DNA of 64,000 nt from Saccharomycopsis fibuligera x Saccharomycopsis cf. fibuligera. Lineage: Eukaryota; Ascomycota; Saccharomycetes; Ascoideales; Saccharomycopsidaceae. The notes below the pieces were generated by a model. It made no database searches and had not been told where the DNA came from. It saw only the letters and a list, made by a program, of their open reading frames with translations. The translations under genes and the position numbers were made by a program. The stretch covers positions 3,968,001 to 4,032,000 of the forward strand of contig CP012817.1 in the NCBI GenBank assembly GCA_001936135.1, in the 5' to 3' direction. Shown here piece after piece: positions 42,067 to 52,332 of this stretch; positions within the stretch are counted from its first letter, which is position 1, and every line of letters begins with the position of its first letter.

Positions 42067-42823
42067 TAATCCAAGAACCTCACTGAGTGCTCATCCTCTG
42101 CTCAATGTTCAATATGGACATAATTTTCTGACAAAAGCAAGCACAAATTAAGCCTTTTTTCTGCAATGTGTATGTCTGGCTTACAACTGTAAACATTTTT
42201 GTGCCCAAGCTAAGGGGTCATACAAACACAAACGGTTATCAAGCGAGGTGCTACGCACATCGGTGTCCAAATTCATATCATAAATTTAAATCAATATATA
42301 TGCTAGATATAACGAACAGTGAGGAGCTGTTAAACCATTTCGTAAGGTTCAACAACTACTGATGGGTCCGCGCTGATGTGGCCCCTGACACAATAGCAGA
42401 ACAACTAGGTCTAACGCTCATATAGGGTGTATGCACCCCCTCCCGTCAACCAGTGTGCAAGTTGACCTTGACTAAACTTCAAACACTTCTCAAAGCTATA
42501 TTCCCCGGTAAAGCACCTACAGCATAATGTGCACATTGTCTGGAGCCTGTCCCAAACAGGGTCTTAGTAAATCCGTTGGATTAACAATCCCCTTACCCCT
42601 GGGAGTTTAGCTAGTATGGCTTTGTTGCTTCATACCCGTAGTCTGCAGTTTTAAAGCTGTACATGGCTATAAGTAGCTAACAAACTGCACTTCTACATTG
42701 CAGAAGACCAAATAATATTTTTAAGTCAACATATTACACCGCTCACCAAATAGAGATAACAAAAATTATTAATCACTCCCCTTCCAAAACAAATTAAAAC
42801 AAAATAAAATAAAAAAGAAAATT
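41834..42823. other. Divergent intergenic region, SDH7 / small secreted protein
   Basis: Contains the longest homopolymer of the window (T49 at 42017-42065) and a mixed-composition stretch (42360-42640). TATA-like ATAATATTTTTAAG lies near 42711. No tRNA-like cloverleaf was found. Confidence 0.6.
42017..42065 (+). repeat. Poly(T) tract, 49 bases
   Basis: Longest mononucleotide run in the window, about 180 bases upstream of the SDH7 start codon. Confidence 0.93.
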
Positions 42824-43138
42824 ATGCAATTTTCAGTTATAACGGCTCTCACATTTGCCATGGCCACCCAGCAGGCAACCATAGCCGTACCGCTTTTTGG
42901 TAAATCAGGTAAATCATCAAGCACCTCACCAGTATCAACAGAAAGTGAGACATCAAGCGGCAGTACAGGCAAAGCTGGAAAAGTCGGTGGAGCAATTGGT
43001 TCTTTATTCAGTTTAGCAACCACTGCGATGTTTGGTTACAGCCAGTATAAAAGCTTGAAAGGCAGCAGCACAGACAATAACTCTACTTTGTCATCGTCAA
43101 TCTCTTCCGCTTCTGGAACCGCAAGCGCCAATCTGTAA
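42824..43138 (+). CDS. Small secreted Ser/Gly-rich protein
   Basis: 104 codons from an ATG in an A-rich leader. Residues 1 to about 21 form a plausible signal peptide (MQFSVITALTFAMATQQATIA). The mature part has Lys/Gly/Ser repeats (FGKSGKSSS, STGKAGKVGG), a mildly hydrophobic Gly/Ala segment (GAIGSLFSLATTAMFGYS) and a Ser-rich tail with one N-x-S/T sequon (NNST). No cysteine. No family recognised; a small wall or secreted peptide is the best reading. The strong yeast-like leader and the signal peptide support a real gene. Confidence 0.6.
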   Translation: MQFSVITALTFAMATQQATIAVPLFGKSGKSSSTSPVSTESETSSGSTGKAGKVGGAIGSLFSLATTAMFGYSQYKSLKGSSTDNNSTLSSSISSASGTASANL

Positions 43139-43739
43139 GCTATAAAAATCTTAGCTTGTTTTTGGTTGATTTCTTTTTTTTTTCTTTTTGTAAAGTTTGT
43201 ACTTTTAAATTTGCTTTTTGATGACAAATGAATTTTGACTATGTTGGTTTGACGATAAGGGCCCGCTTCAGTTTTTGGATTAGTTTTGGTGTTTTACTTT
43301 TTTTTTAGAGATTTGCGTACAATATACAGGCAGTGATGAGACTAAGAACAGATTTCTGATCGTTAAAATCTGTAAGCTTGATTATAGAGCCAACTTTCAA
43401 TCAAATAGTGGTGATAGTAAAAGAAACGATTGCTGCTTCTCTATGTTAAAGCATGGGAGTACAAGATACGCTTCAATCGATGCTGAGATGCCTGCCAAAA
43501 TTGAAAAACCATCAGAAAGCTGTGCGTATATGCATTATTAAGCATACATATGCGCACCTTAGATGATGTGCGCATAACCACTTTCTTGTAGTTTCTAGGG
43601 CAATTAAGCGAATTTTGACTAACTCCATCGCCATCGCTCATCATCACAAGAGATCTCTGTTGTATTTTATGTTCGTCAAATTACACCCAGTGTTTATCTT
43701 ACAAATTATCGTGTCTGACATTCCATAACACTTTCTGAA
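43139..43739. other. Intergenic region, small secreted protein to F-box gene
   Basis: About 600 bases of AT-rich promoter DNA; nothing further supported. Confidence 0.6.
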
Positions 43740-45020
43740 ATGACAGTGGTCGCAGTGACGACAACAAAGCGTTCCCCACCATCACCACCTTTGCATTCTC
43801 AAATGTTTCAAACGTCATCACAAAGCATGCGCATCAAAAGACAGAAACTCAATCATAGTAACATTTCTTTGTTATCTTTACCAAACGAAGTGCTACTGCT
43901 CATTTTTGCGTTAGTGCCGAAGCGCGATATTATTTCAGTATCTATGGCAAACAAGCTTCACAGAGATACCATATTACCTTTCGTATTAGATCGCATTTAT
44001 GTTTCTTGGGAAAATCTTGGGAAATTTATTACCCAGTTTGATCTCCAGCTGGAAAATAATACAGAAAACACATTCTCTGAGGATAATCAACATCAAATAC
44101 ACTGCAAAATCTTGTGCCACATGGTGAAAGAGCTTGTCATTCACAAATCAAATAACCGCTTAGAGTGGCGGTCTGTTAAGGAACTGAATCTTTTAATCTC
44201 GTCATTGCCTCACTTGGATCACATCAAGCTCAACTTGTCCTCTGCATCCTTTTGCCTAAGATACTACAAGTTCAAAGAATCTATCAAAACACTACACATC
44301 AAGACTGATAAGCCGGATGCAGTTTTCAGCCTTGAACACTTGCATCAGTTTCGAAACATTGACACATTGGTGTTGGAAAACTTCTCTTTTGCTAGCTTCA
44401 ACAACTCAGGCCCGAAGTCAGACACAAACAAATACAGTCAATTTGTGACAATTAACACAGGACACGAGACCATGGATAACGATAGCAATCCAACTATACC
44501 AATCATTACAAATTTAAAATTAATAAACTGCTCATGGCTATATCCATTTCATTTAGATGAGTTCATAAAGCATAATAGTTGTCACCAGTGTTTACAGTCT
44601 ATCGTAATAGTATACAATAATAACAGCAATTTTCTTTTGAGCGAGCGGTTGAAATTTTTTTTGGCACATCCTATTATCGCTCCAGGCCTTAAAAGCCTAG
44701 TCTTTGATGTCATGGGGTCCTCTCGGTTGGTGAAATTTGCTAATATTGAGTCATACATGAATATCGAGCAGCTAAGAAAGCTTCAGCAAGTGTTTTTGTA
44801 TGGCGTTCCCATGCATAATTGTGATATTATCAACCGGCTATTGGAAAGTAACAATACCGTGCGTGCCCTTGGGTTATCTTTTGTAGATGAATGCTTTCAT
44901 GGTGAAGCTGAAAAGACAAAGATAATGCGTCAGGTCAAAAGTTACCTTGGGCAATTCCAAAAACAGCGAGGAAAAGTCTTCAAATTCAGCATCAGGCTTA
45001 ATAAGGAGCAGCCAGTGTAA
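43740..45020 (+). CDS. F-box protein
   Basis: 426 residues. An F-box lies near residues 38-80 (ISLLSLPNEVLLLIFALVPKRDIISVSMANKLHRDTILPFVLDRIYVSW in part), the Skp1-binding module of SCF ubiquitin ligases. The rest has alternating Leu-rich segments (ELNLLISSLPHLDHIKLNLSS, LKSLVFDVMGSS, VRALGLSFVDECF) resembling degenerate leucine-rich repeats, the usual substrate-binding arrangement. A CTG codon in EV-L-(CTG)-L-IF would also fit the F-box as Ser. No close named orthologue is recognised, so the substrate is unknown. Confidence 0.75.
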   Translation: MTVVAVTTTKRSPPSPPLHSQMFQTSSQSMRIKRQKLNHSNISLLSLPNEVLLLIFALVPKRDIISVSMANKLHRDTILPFVLDRIYVSWENLGKFITQFDLQLENNTENTFSEDNQHQIHCKILCHMVKELVIHKSNNRLEWRSVKELNLLISSLPHLDHIKLNLSSASFCLRYYKFKESIKTLHIKTDKPDAVFSLEHLHQFRNIDTLVLENFSFASFNNSGPKSDTNKYSQFVTINTGHETMDNDSNPTIPIITNLKLINCSWLYPFHLDEFIKHNSCHQCLQSIVIVYNNNSNFLLSERLKFFLAHPIIAPGLKSLVFDVMGSSRLVKFANIESYMNIEQLRKLQQVFLYGVPMHNCDIINRLLESNNTVRALGLSFVDECFHGEAEKTKIMRQVKSYLGQFQKQRGKVFKFSIRLNKEQPV

Positions 45021-45486
45021 TGGTTATAATTTCAACACACTCCGCTCTACTATACTTCGTTATACTGTCTTATACTATATCCTATCTATCCAGTTAATAA
45101 AAGTGGATTGCTTACATGCCATGGCTTAGCGTAATGGCTTTTGCCAATATTAAAGCCATCGACAGCGGAGATTAGCCGCATCGGGAAGAAGCGGGTGCGC
45201 AATAAAAAGACTCTAGAGAGAAAAAGCAGGAGAAGGTGTGGAATGGCCAATGTGGCTTATCGCGAAGCCCTTTTTTTCCTTTTGCTTTTAGAAGCTGGTC
45301 CTGTAAGGGAAATATATATATTAGCCGTATGTAACAAGAAGTTGCTAACGATTAAGACAAAATGGCTCCCATACTGCTTTCTTTTTCTTTCTTTCTTCTG
45401 GCATCTTGAGCTTGTACTTCGCAATTCAAGTTTTCAAGTCCAAAGATTTGACTTTTATCGCTTGAGTAAATTCAGAAAGAAAAGAG
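45021..45486. other. Intergenic region, F-box gene to type II membrane protein gene
   Basis: Contains an 8-bp inverted repeat (ATGGCTTT 45134-45141 and AAAGCCAT 45152-45159) that could form a hairpin. The 150-codon ORF at 45141-45593 overlaps the next gene in another frame and starts without ATG; rejected. Confidence 0.55.
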
Positions 45487-47619
45487 ATGAAAGGGCTTCC
45501 ATACAACGAACCTTATCATCTGCATCGCTTTTGGTCGCGCTTGCGAGGGGATGTCTTAACAAAATATGGCTTTCTTGCGGGTTGTTTAATTAACTGCTTT
45601 GTTTTCTTATATTTCTCTATTAATCAGCATCATCAAGGATCATCACACTTCCGTGTGCACAATGTGCCCCTTTCTGGCAAGAAGTACCGTTGGAAGGATG
45701 GTTGTCGCCATAACCTCAAAGATCATCATAATCAAGATAATAATCATCACCTGTCACCGTGTAACACCAATGCATACGCCAAAAATCTTGGTTTTGATGT
45801 GACACAGTATTCCAATATTACTATTGACACCTACTTCCAACATCTCAAACCAATAGACAAGCTTAATGCTACTGCAATCTTCAACTCTATCAACAGCGTT
45901 CTCGATGGACCAGCAGGCGATATTCAGCCCAATGGAGTGTCAGTTTTTACTGGATACATTCCTGAAGGCACTTTTTTTTATCACGCAGGATTTGGTGGGG
46001 AGAGTGGCATGCCTTCATCTCCTGAATGGGCTGCTTTTCATTATGAATACTCATATGATTTTGGCGCTATGAGAAGCACAGTTCGTCGACCAGGAAGTGA
46101 TAAAGACGATGGTGATACCTCACATGGGCCACCATATAGACCACATGGGCCACCACATAGACCACCACAAGATCCACCACATGGACCACAAGATCCACCA
46201 CAAGATCCACCACAAGATCCACCACCTGACATATCATTACAAAGCGAACATGGAAGTCTGCCTGCAAGACCAGGTAAGCCACATTTCCCTGCTAATCCTG
46301 ATTTTCGTCACCGCCTATTGACATTTAAAAACGTTAAGCCTTTCAATAAACTTATTGTTATGGAAGGGGCAAGTGCAAAGAAAGCTAATGATGGAAGTAT
46401 GGATGTTCATAATGTTCTTGCAAAAGAAAACTATACAAATTTTTTTGGAAGTGGAGAGCGCACACTAGTAAAAAAAATTTGTGAATGGGGTGACAAAGAG
46501 TTTGGTGGCTTAGATGGTATTGTCAGATTAGAAACTGGGTTCGAAATCATTATCTGTAATTTTGAAAGCAATAAGTTACAGCTAGTCGCTAACGACACTT
46601 TTTTCAATGAGTATGAGTTACTAGAATTTCCTACTCCTTTGCCATTGAATGAATCATTGGACAACGGTCAAACCGTAAACGCTCTTAAATTAACTCACAA
46701 AGATAAATTGCAAGATTATGCTCGTTTCAAGGTAATGCAGCATGTTGTGCATTCAAGAAGCTGGGAAAATTTTCTCCGCCATTATGAGACCGAGCCTCGT
46801 ATCAAAATTGATTACAGAGGCTACATTACTGGTTTGAACAAATCTTACTTGGATCCGGATACTTATACAAGAAGATTCATTAGTTTGCCTAAAAGTGTTC
46901 AAGAACTGTTTGTCAATGATTTGGCTACGATTTTTAAAGTAAATGATAATCAGATTAATTTCTGGGATGGTAATGATTGGCAACAATATACACGACATAT
47001 TGTTAACAAGTTCAATCATATACTTTTAGGGATTAACAAAACTTATGAACTTTATTTACAAGATCCGTCTAAGTTGAGCGAGTTAGGCAGGAATCTTACG
47101 TTTTTGACTTACCATCACTACAAAAGATATCAGCAGTTCAATATTTCTGATCTTCAAGAAAGAGAACTTCATGGGCTACAACACGCTGTGTACGAGTACA
47201 CATTTCCGAAGAGACCACTCCAATCTGATTCCGACGTTTTGATATGGTCAGCAATTTCTGAAGTGGTGAGGTTTCTTACTGTTGAACTACATGAGCATTT
47301 CAAACTTGCTAGAATGATTCTTCAAAAAACCTATAATAATCTTCATATAGAAGAAAATGTCCTTTTAAGCAAAATTTTTGCACACTCAAACAGAATCAAC
47401 CAATTGATTAACGATCTCGATTGGACCATCAATTATAAATGTAAAGACGCTTGTCCATTCGACTCAATATGCTACATCCCGGCATGGGGTCCTCAACCTC
47501 TACCAAGAGATTATGATGACAAAGGTAAATATCTTAAGGACGGTATCTATCGTATAGGCAAGGATTGCCTGTGTCTTAGCTTGGATGATGCTTTCCCGCA
47601 ACCAGACTTCAAAATTTAA
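45487..47619 (+). CDS. Type II membrane protein of an uncharacterised fungal family
   Basis: 710 residues: short basic cytosolic N-terminus, one membrane anchor at about 27-46 (YGFLAGCLINCFVFLYFSI), then a long lumenal or extracellular part with N-glycosylation sequons. Residues about 195-250 are a His/Pro repeat (HGPPYRPHGPPHRPPQDPP and similar). Residues about 281-368 carry the most family-like segment: LIVMEGASAKKANDGSMDV...KKICEWGDKEFGG...DGIVRLETGFEIIICNF. This resembles a block (MDGxSAAK...G..D.QD...DGIVRME.GFE.I.C.F) I associate with uncharacterised filamentous-fungal secreted/membrane proteins. The Cys-rich C-terminus (CKDACPFDSICYIPAWGPQP... CLCL) also resembles that family. No enzymatic function can be assigned. 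Family assignment is from memory, not a search. Confidence 0.65.
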   Translation: MKGLPYNEPYHLHRFWSRLRGDVLTKYGFLAGCLINCFVFLYFSINQHHQGSSHFRVHNVPLSGKKYRWKDGCRHNLKDHHNQDNNHHLSPCNTNAYAKNLGFDVTQYSNITIDTYFQHLKPIDKLNATAIFNSINSVLDGPAGDIQPNGVSVFTGYIPEGTFFYHAGFGGESGMPSSPEWAAFHYEYSYDFGAMRSTVRRPGSDKDDGDTSHGPPYRPHGPPHRPPQDPPHGPQDPPQDPPQDPPPDISLQSEHGSLPARPGKPHFPANPDFRHRLLTFKNVKPFNKLIVMEGASAKKANDGSMDVHNVLAKENYTNFFGSGERTLVKKICEWGDKEFGGLDGIVRLETGFEIIICNFESNKLQLVANDTFFNEYELLEFPTPLPLNESLDNGQTVNALKLTHKDKLQDYARFKVMQHVVHSRSWENFLRHYETEPRIKIDYRGYITGLNKSYLDPDTYTRRFISLPKSVQELFVNDLATIFKVNDNQINFWDGNDWQQYTRHIVNKFNHILLGINKTYELYLQDPSKLSELGRNLTFLTYHHYKRYQQFNISDLQERELHGLQHAVYEYTFPKRPLQSDSDVLIWSAISEVVRFLTVELHEHFKLARMILQKTYNNLHIEENVLLSKIFAHSNRINQLINDLDWTINYKCKDACPFDSICYIPAWGPQPLPRDYDDKGKYLKDGIYRIGKDCLCLSLDDAFPQPDFKI

Positions 47620-48277
47620 ATTTAAACTGATACTAATATCGCTATTCTTTTCTTGCTCTTCTCTATCTCTCCATTTCTATTTCTGCTATTCTTCTCTCTC
47701 TATCTTAAATTGTCCCTGCCTAGTTTCTGCTATTTGGGAATAATGCCATGATATAATTTATTTGCTATGTTTCTCAATTTGTTTAACTACTTTTTACGCT
47801 ATTAGTTTGTTTCCATTTCACGTTGACTCCTATAAATCAATACACAATCAAAATTAACCTTTACAAGGGGTCAAGCTACTTAAACTGTAATTTTGTATTA
47901 CAAGCATTATTCTAATTTGATCTTTTCTGCTAGATGATACTCATTCGACAGCTTTTTTTTTTTTTTTTTTTTTTTTTATGAACCGCTTTTTGTTTTCCCC
48001 ATTTTAATAAATTTTCGTTGGATACCGCTATCCCGCATATCTAATTTTCATGCGGCAATACTGAACATAGCATTATAATGCATTTGTGATCGAAAAACCT
48101 CAATGGACACAAACAAACAGTCTAACAGATTGTTAGTTTTCTGTTTTTGTCAATTACTACAGAGATCATACTTTAAATTAACTAAGTTAGCAACGGCAGT
48201 AGCAGCTCTTCCCACATATATCAAGCCAACTTTAGCAAATATCCGATCGTCTTTTAACTAAATAGCACCGGAGGAAA
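47620..48277. other. Intergenic region with poly(T)
   Basis: AT-rich. CT-rich 3' flank, T25 tract at 47953-47977, and the promoter of the next gene. Nothing else supported. Confidence 0.6.
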
Positions 48278-49833
48278 ATGGGCTTTAGGAAAGATCATTC
48301 CATACTATCTCATAGAAATACAACAACAGCAGAAGCTAACTCATTCACAACAACAACCAATACAGCAGCCACAGCTGAAACTTTGGATATCCCTGTTACC
48401 CCAGATCCACCAAGGCTTTCTAGTTCGCCCGATGAATTGACTTTATTCCTAATAAATCATCAGGGAAGATCTAGTATATTCACATCCACAGGCAATACCC
48501 CTATAGAAAAGTTTGTGTCACCTCAAATAACCCCAAATTTCAATCATAATGCTTATTTGCACAATATTAATAGAGAAAATAGCGCTCCAAATCCCAGTAG
48601 CATTGAACGCAAAACCACAAAAAAAACTTTTTCTAGACGAAACAGTACTCGGGAAATGGTCTCAAAAACGAAGTCTGTTTTCAAAAGGAATAAACAGGAA
48701 AAAAATTCATCAAGATTAGAAGATAATAATACTGTCCAGGAAAATGCTGATAATAGTATAACGTGTGATGATATTTACGACACATATTTTGAACTTTTTG
48801 GGTCCTATCGGGAAGAGTATGTGTGGCTAAAATCTTATTGTAATTTTTTTTTTTCGATCAAGAACTCGTTTTTACTAACCATAAGACTATTAGTTCCGAC
48901 TATATTAGGGAAACCGCAGCTAAGGTTGAAAGCCAAAGATGGAAAGAAAAAGATAGGGATAATCTTCTGGGAAATGACAGTTTAAATATTCAGGATAATG
49001 ACAGAAAATTCTCTTTCGAGAAAAACAAAGAGAATAATGTTAAGAAAGACCAAGCAGACTTGTTCGGAAAAGAGAATATTGACGATAATGTATACAGAGG
49101 TACATACGATAACGTCGGAGAAAGCGTCACTGAATCTGAAAATAAAAACCAACTGACTGATAATAGTGGTTTTCGAAGTACGGACGAACCATTATTGTAT
49201 CTTGACAGCAACAATATTGGAGCCCCCAAAAGCATATATTACAACTTTAGCAGACCAGAAAGCGGAGCAACTTTCAAAAGCAAATACTTTACTGAATTCA
49301 GCTCCAAATTGAAGTTTCGTGGGTTTTTGAAAACCCGTAGTAGCACAATAAGCAGCCAGCCAAGCGCATCACTCAAACACAGTCGCAGTATTCGAGGTCT
49401 TTCTCACTTCTCTACTTCCACATTACATCGGCCACAAGTACAGGACCACAAATCGTTAGCACGGGCACAATCAGTCATAGACACGGAAAATGTCTCGCCG
49501 TTTACTAAATCTCACCGAGACATCTCAAAGGACTCAGTGAAGGACTCAATGAAGGACTCAATGAGAGACTCTGTGAGAGCTTGGCTATCAGTTATGCGAA
49601 ACGGAACCGTGAGGAAGACCGAAATTGGCGATAAGAGTAGTATGGGGGCCAATGAAGACACACTGGAGGCGTTGACTGAGCTTGGTGTCAACAACTTTGG
49701 TCAGAGAATCGCGGCAGGTGAGATCAAGAGCCGCGGTTTCCGCAGCGTTTCCACCCCGGTAGAGCAGCGAATTGGCCGGAGTGGACCGCAACTGGAAATC
49801 TTGTACTCTCCGCCAATAGATGGGCGCAGTTGA
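48278..49833 (+). CDS. Hypothetical low-complexity protein, one intron
   Basis: Two open frames (48278-48985 and 49060-49833) are one gene. Coding sequence join(48278..48816, 48894..49833), 492 residues, frame preserved (539 + 940 bases). Exon 1: MGFRKDHSILSHRN, Thr-rich, then IERKTTKKTFSRRNSTREMVSK (basic, phospho-site-like) and DDIYDTYFELFGSYREE. Exon 2: DSDYIRETAAKVESQRWKEKDRDNLL, charged; SVKDSMKDSMRDSVRAW short repeats; and a more conserved-looking C-terminus (LEALTELGVNNFGQRIAAGE...VEQRIGRSGPQLEILYSPP). No family recognised; no signal peptide or membrane segment. Possibly a lineage-specific signalling or bud-site type protein, but this is not supported by a domain. Confidence 0.75.
48817..48893 (+). 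other. Intron (77 bases) in hypothetical gene
   Basis: GTATGT donor at 48817, an 11-T run, TACTAAC at 48873-48879, acceptor ATTAG ending 48893. The nearer AG at 48884 is only 5 bases past the branch point and would give the wrong frame; the acceptor at 48893 joins the two frames exactly. Confidence 0.88.
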
Positions 49834-50098
49834 GCCCTGTTCCGTCTCTCAAAGAAATCAGAGTGATCCCCCAACGCAATGTTGCTCAACAGTTCTAGAA
49901 AAAGTCGTGTTTCTTAGTTAATTAGTAAGACAGTACATACATTTATAGAACAGATAAATTGACCTTATTTTTTTTTCTTGTTTTTCCGATACATTGCTTG
50001 TGTCCCATTTTTCCTTGATTTCTTCTTAATTATTGATACAATTGAATTAACCCAATTTAACTAACTAACTCTAATAATTTAATCGACATTAACTAAAA

Positions 50099-51076
50099 AT
50101 GGTTACATTTGATTCATCATTAAATTTCAACCACACTTGTTTGCGTATCAAGGACCCAAAGGTCAGTATCGAATTCTACCAAAAGAACTTTGGTATGAAA
50201 TTGATCAAAAAGTTTGATGTTCCAGAGAAAAAATTCACATTGTACATGTTAGCATTGGACTACCCAAAAAATAAAGGTTATGGCAAAAATTGGGCTGAAA
50301 GAGAAGGTATCTTGGAGTTAACCCATAACTATGGTACTGAAAATGATCCAAATTTCAAGGCCAACAATGGTAACCAAGAGCCACACCGTGGATTCGGACA
50401 TATTTGTTTTTCAGTCGATAATATCAATGCAACTTGTAGTCAATTGGAATCTCAAGGAGTTAAATTCCAAAAGAGATTGACTGATGGAAGACAGAAAGAT
50501 ATTGCCTTTGCCTTAGATCCCGACGGTTACTGGATTGAATTGATTAGTAACAAAACTATAAATCCAGTGGAGTACCAAACCGAATTTTCTACCTACAAAT
50601 TCAATCACACCATGATTAGAGTTAAAGATCCAAAGAAATCGTTAGACTTTTATCAAAATGTGTTGGGTTTCAAGGTTGTTGATGTCTCCAAGCATGAAAA
50701 TGCCAAGTTTACCTTATATTTTTTGGGATACGAGCATGATCAGTACAGCAAAGGTCAAGACAGAAGCAACAGACAAAGCCTTTTGGAATTGACTCACAAC
50801 TGGGGTACTGAAGATGATCCAGATTTCCATTACCATAACGGTAACGACGAACCTCAAGGTTATGGCCACATTGGTCTTTCCATCAAAGATCCGGCAAAAT
50901 TCTGTCAAGAGATTGAAACAGAATACCCAGATGTGCAATGGGCTTTGAAATATAACAAAGGCTTCTTAAGCGACATTGCATTCTTGAAGGACCCTGATGG
51001 ATACTGGATTGAAGTATTACCACTGGACCTCTTAGCTCATGATGATTGCCCGGCTTGTAGTGGTGAGCTTAAATGA
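50099..51076 (+). CDS. GLO1: Glyoxalase I, two-domain monomer
   Basis: 325 residues (yeast Glo1 326). Converts the methylglyoxal-glutathione hemithioacetal to S-lactoylglutathione. Two tandem VOC domains, each with a full metal-ligand set. Domain 1 (about 8-162): NHTCLRIKDP (His), ILELTHNYGTE (Glu), GFGHICFSVDN (His), GYWIELIS (Glu). Domain 2 (about 170-315): NHTMIRVKDP, LLELTHNWGTED, GYGHIGLSIKD, GYWIEVLP. The duplicated motifs form the two active sites of a yeast-type fused glyoxalase. Cytosolic. ATG at 50099 follows an A-rich leader with no upstream in-frame ATG. Confidence 0.97.
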   Translation: MVTFDSSLNFNHTCLRIKDPKVSIEFYQKNFGMKLIKKFDVPEKKFTLYMLALDYPKNKGYGKNWAEREGILELTHNYGTENDPNFKANNGNQEPHRGFGHICFSVDNINATCSQLESQGVKFQKRLTDGRQKDIAFALDPDGYWIELISNKTINPVEYQTEFSTYKFNHTMIRVKDPKKSLDFYQNVLGFKVVDVSKHENAKFTLYFLGYEHDQYSKGQDRSNRQSLLELTHNWGTEDDPDFHYHNGNDEPQGYGHIGLSIKDPAKFCQEIETEYPDVQWALKYNKGFLSDIAFLKDPDGYWIEVLPLDLLAHDDCPACSGELK

Positions 51077-51699
51077 GTTACTGACTAAAATATGCATATC
51101 GGGTTTGAATTTACCTGATGTGTAAAGACAACCTGACGAAGTGTTTATAGCCTAGTTAGGTCGTAAGTGAATGATACGTTCTGCTTGCTCAAGCCATCGT
51201 TATTTTTTAGTTTCTGTATTCTCTGTATCCCAATTTTTTTACAGAAAGGAATATGGAAAATTTTTGGATTCCACAGATAACGTGCAGAAATCTCATGTAG
51301 TTTGACACATCTATTGTCACTATGAAATATTTGCAAATGACCTACTAATAATATTATTAAAGAATGACCTTTGTCTTTGTACCTCAGACAATGTCTACTT
51401 TAAGGTTCTAGAATTGGTAACATGTCAGTGAGATAAAGAAATTTTAATGCATAGAAAACAGTCTCATTTTAAAAGGACTTAAAGAGAATTGTTCTCTTTC
51501 CCTAAACAAACAGTTTGATAATATAAGTTTCATATCAATTCTTTTACACTGGTTGCCAGAATCTTGAAAGTTCCTGGTAATTTCCCAAAGGAGCAAGCCA
51601 CCTGCGAAAAAGAGCTCCAAAAATGGAGTCAAAACGCCGCAAAGTTATTTCTGGTAAGACAATCTTGTAGTTGTTTTGTTAAAAATTCCTATGATGTAA

Positions 51700-51925
51700 T
51701 GTGCTTGATAGGTAGATCAAATGATAACGTATTAACAAAGTACAGCTAAGTAGAAAAACAGCGATCACTTCTGATTTAGTAGCCTACTTCAAGGATTGAT
51801 GAAGTAAACTGGTCAACATAACTAAGTTAAGGGGCAACATAATGGTCCAGATTTCCTAAAGGAGAAGTCATAATGTAAGAGTAGGAAGAGAATTAGGTGG
51901 GTTATTCGTAGACTCACGTTACAAA
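51700..51925 (+). repeat. Dispersed repeat, copy 3
   Basis: Shares the core TATTAAC(T/A)AAGTACAGCTAA, the GCGATCACTT block, a TAAGGGGCAACATAATGG-like segment and an AGGTGGGTT end with the copies near 19 and 20.7 kb. About 30 kb away, which shows the family is dispersed, not local. Old, diverged, family unassigned. Confidence 0.7.
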
Positions 51926-52332
51926 TATGGTGTATATTCGACTTTCGGAGACAAGTGCCGAAATTCAAGTCTTACTATTAAGCATAAGCAAAGAGTGCAT
52001 CATGAGCGGAATGGCTGTATTCCAATACTATGGTATAAAACTTATGACGGTGATGTGGTGCGTCTTCGCGCATAACCAACACAAAAAGCAGATAATATTT
52101 ATAAATGGAAATACTGAAGACAGGATAAGTACGAATGAAGGAAAATTGAAGGAGAAAGACAGTTATAGAAGTATAACAGAAAAGCTACAATATCAGCTAT
52201 AGTAACGTGCCCAAGACATAACAAGCCCTATAGCAAGCCCTATTTGATTATTATAAATAAACAAAAATATAAAGCCCTCCTTCGGCATCAAACTGGGGGG
52301 ATTGATGGCGGGGCCCGGCGTCATTAACTATT

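Noticed and set aside
42360-42640. Possible tRNA or snRNA in mixed-composition DNA
   Set aside because: No B-box, acceptor stem or cloverleaf could be built.
45141-45593. 150-codon ORF before the type II membrane protein gene
   Set aside because: Overlaps the real ATG-started gene in another frame and has no domain.
48841-48900. Apparent frameshift at an 11-T run in the 48.3-kb gene
   Set aside because: Canonical donor, TACTAAC branch point and acceptor surround it, and splicing joins both frames exactly.
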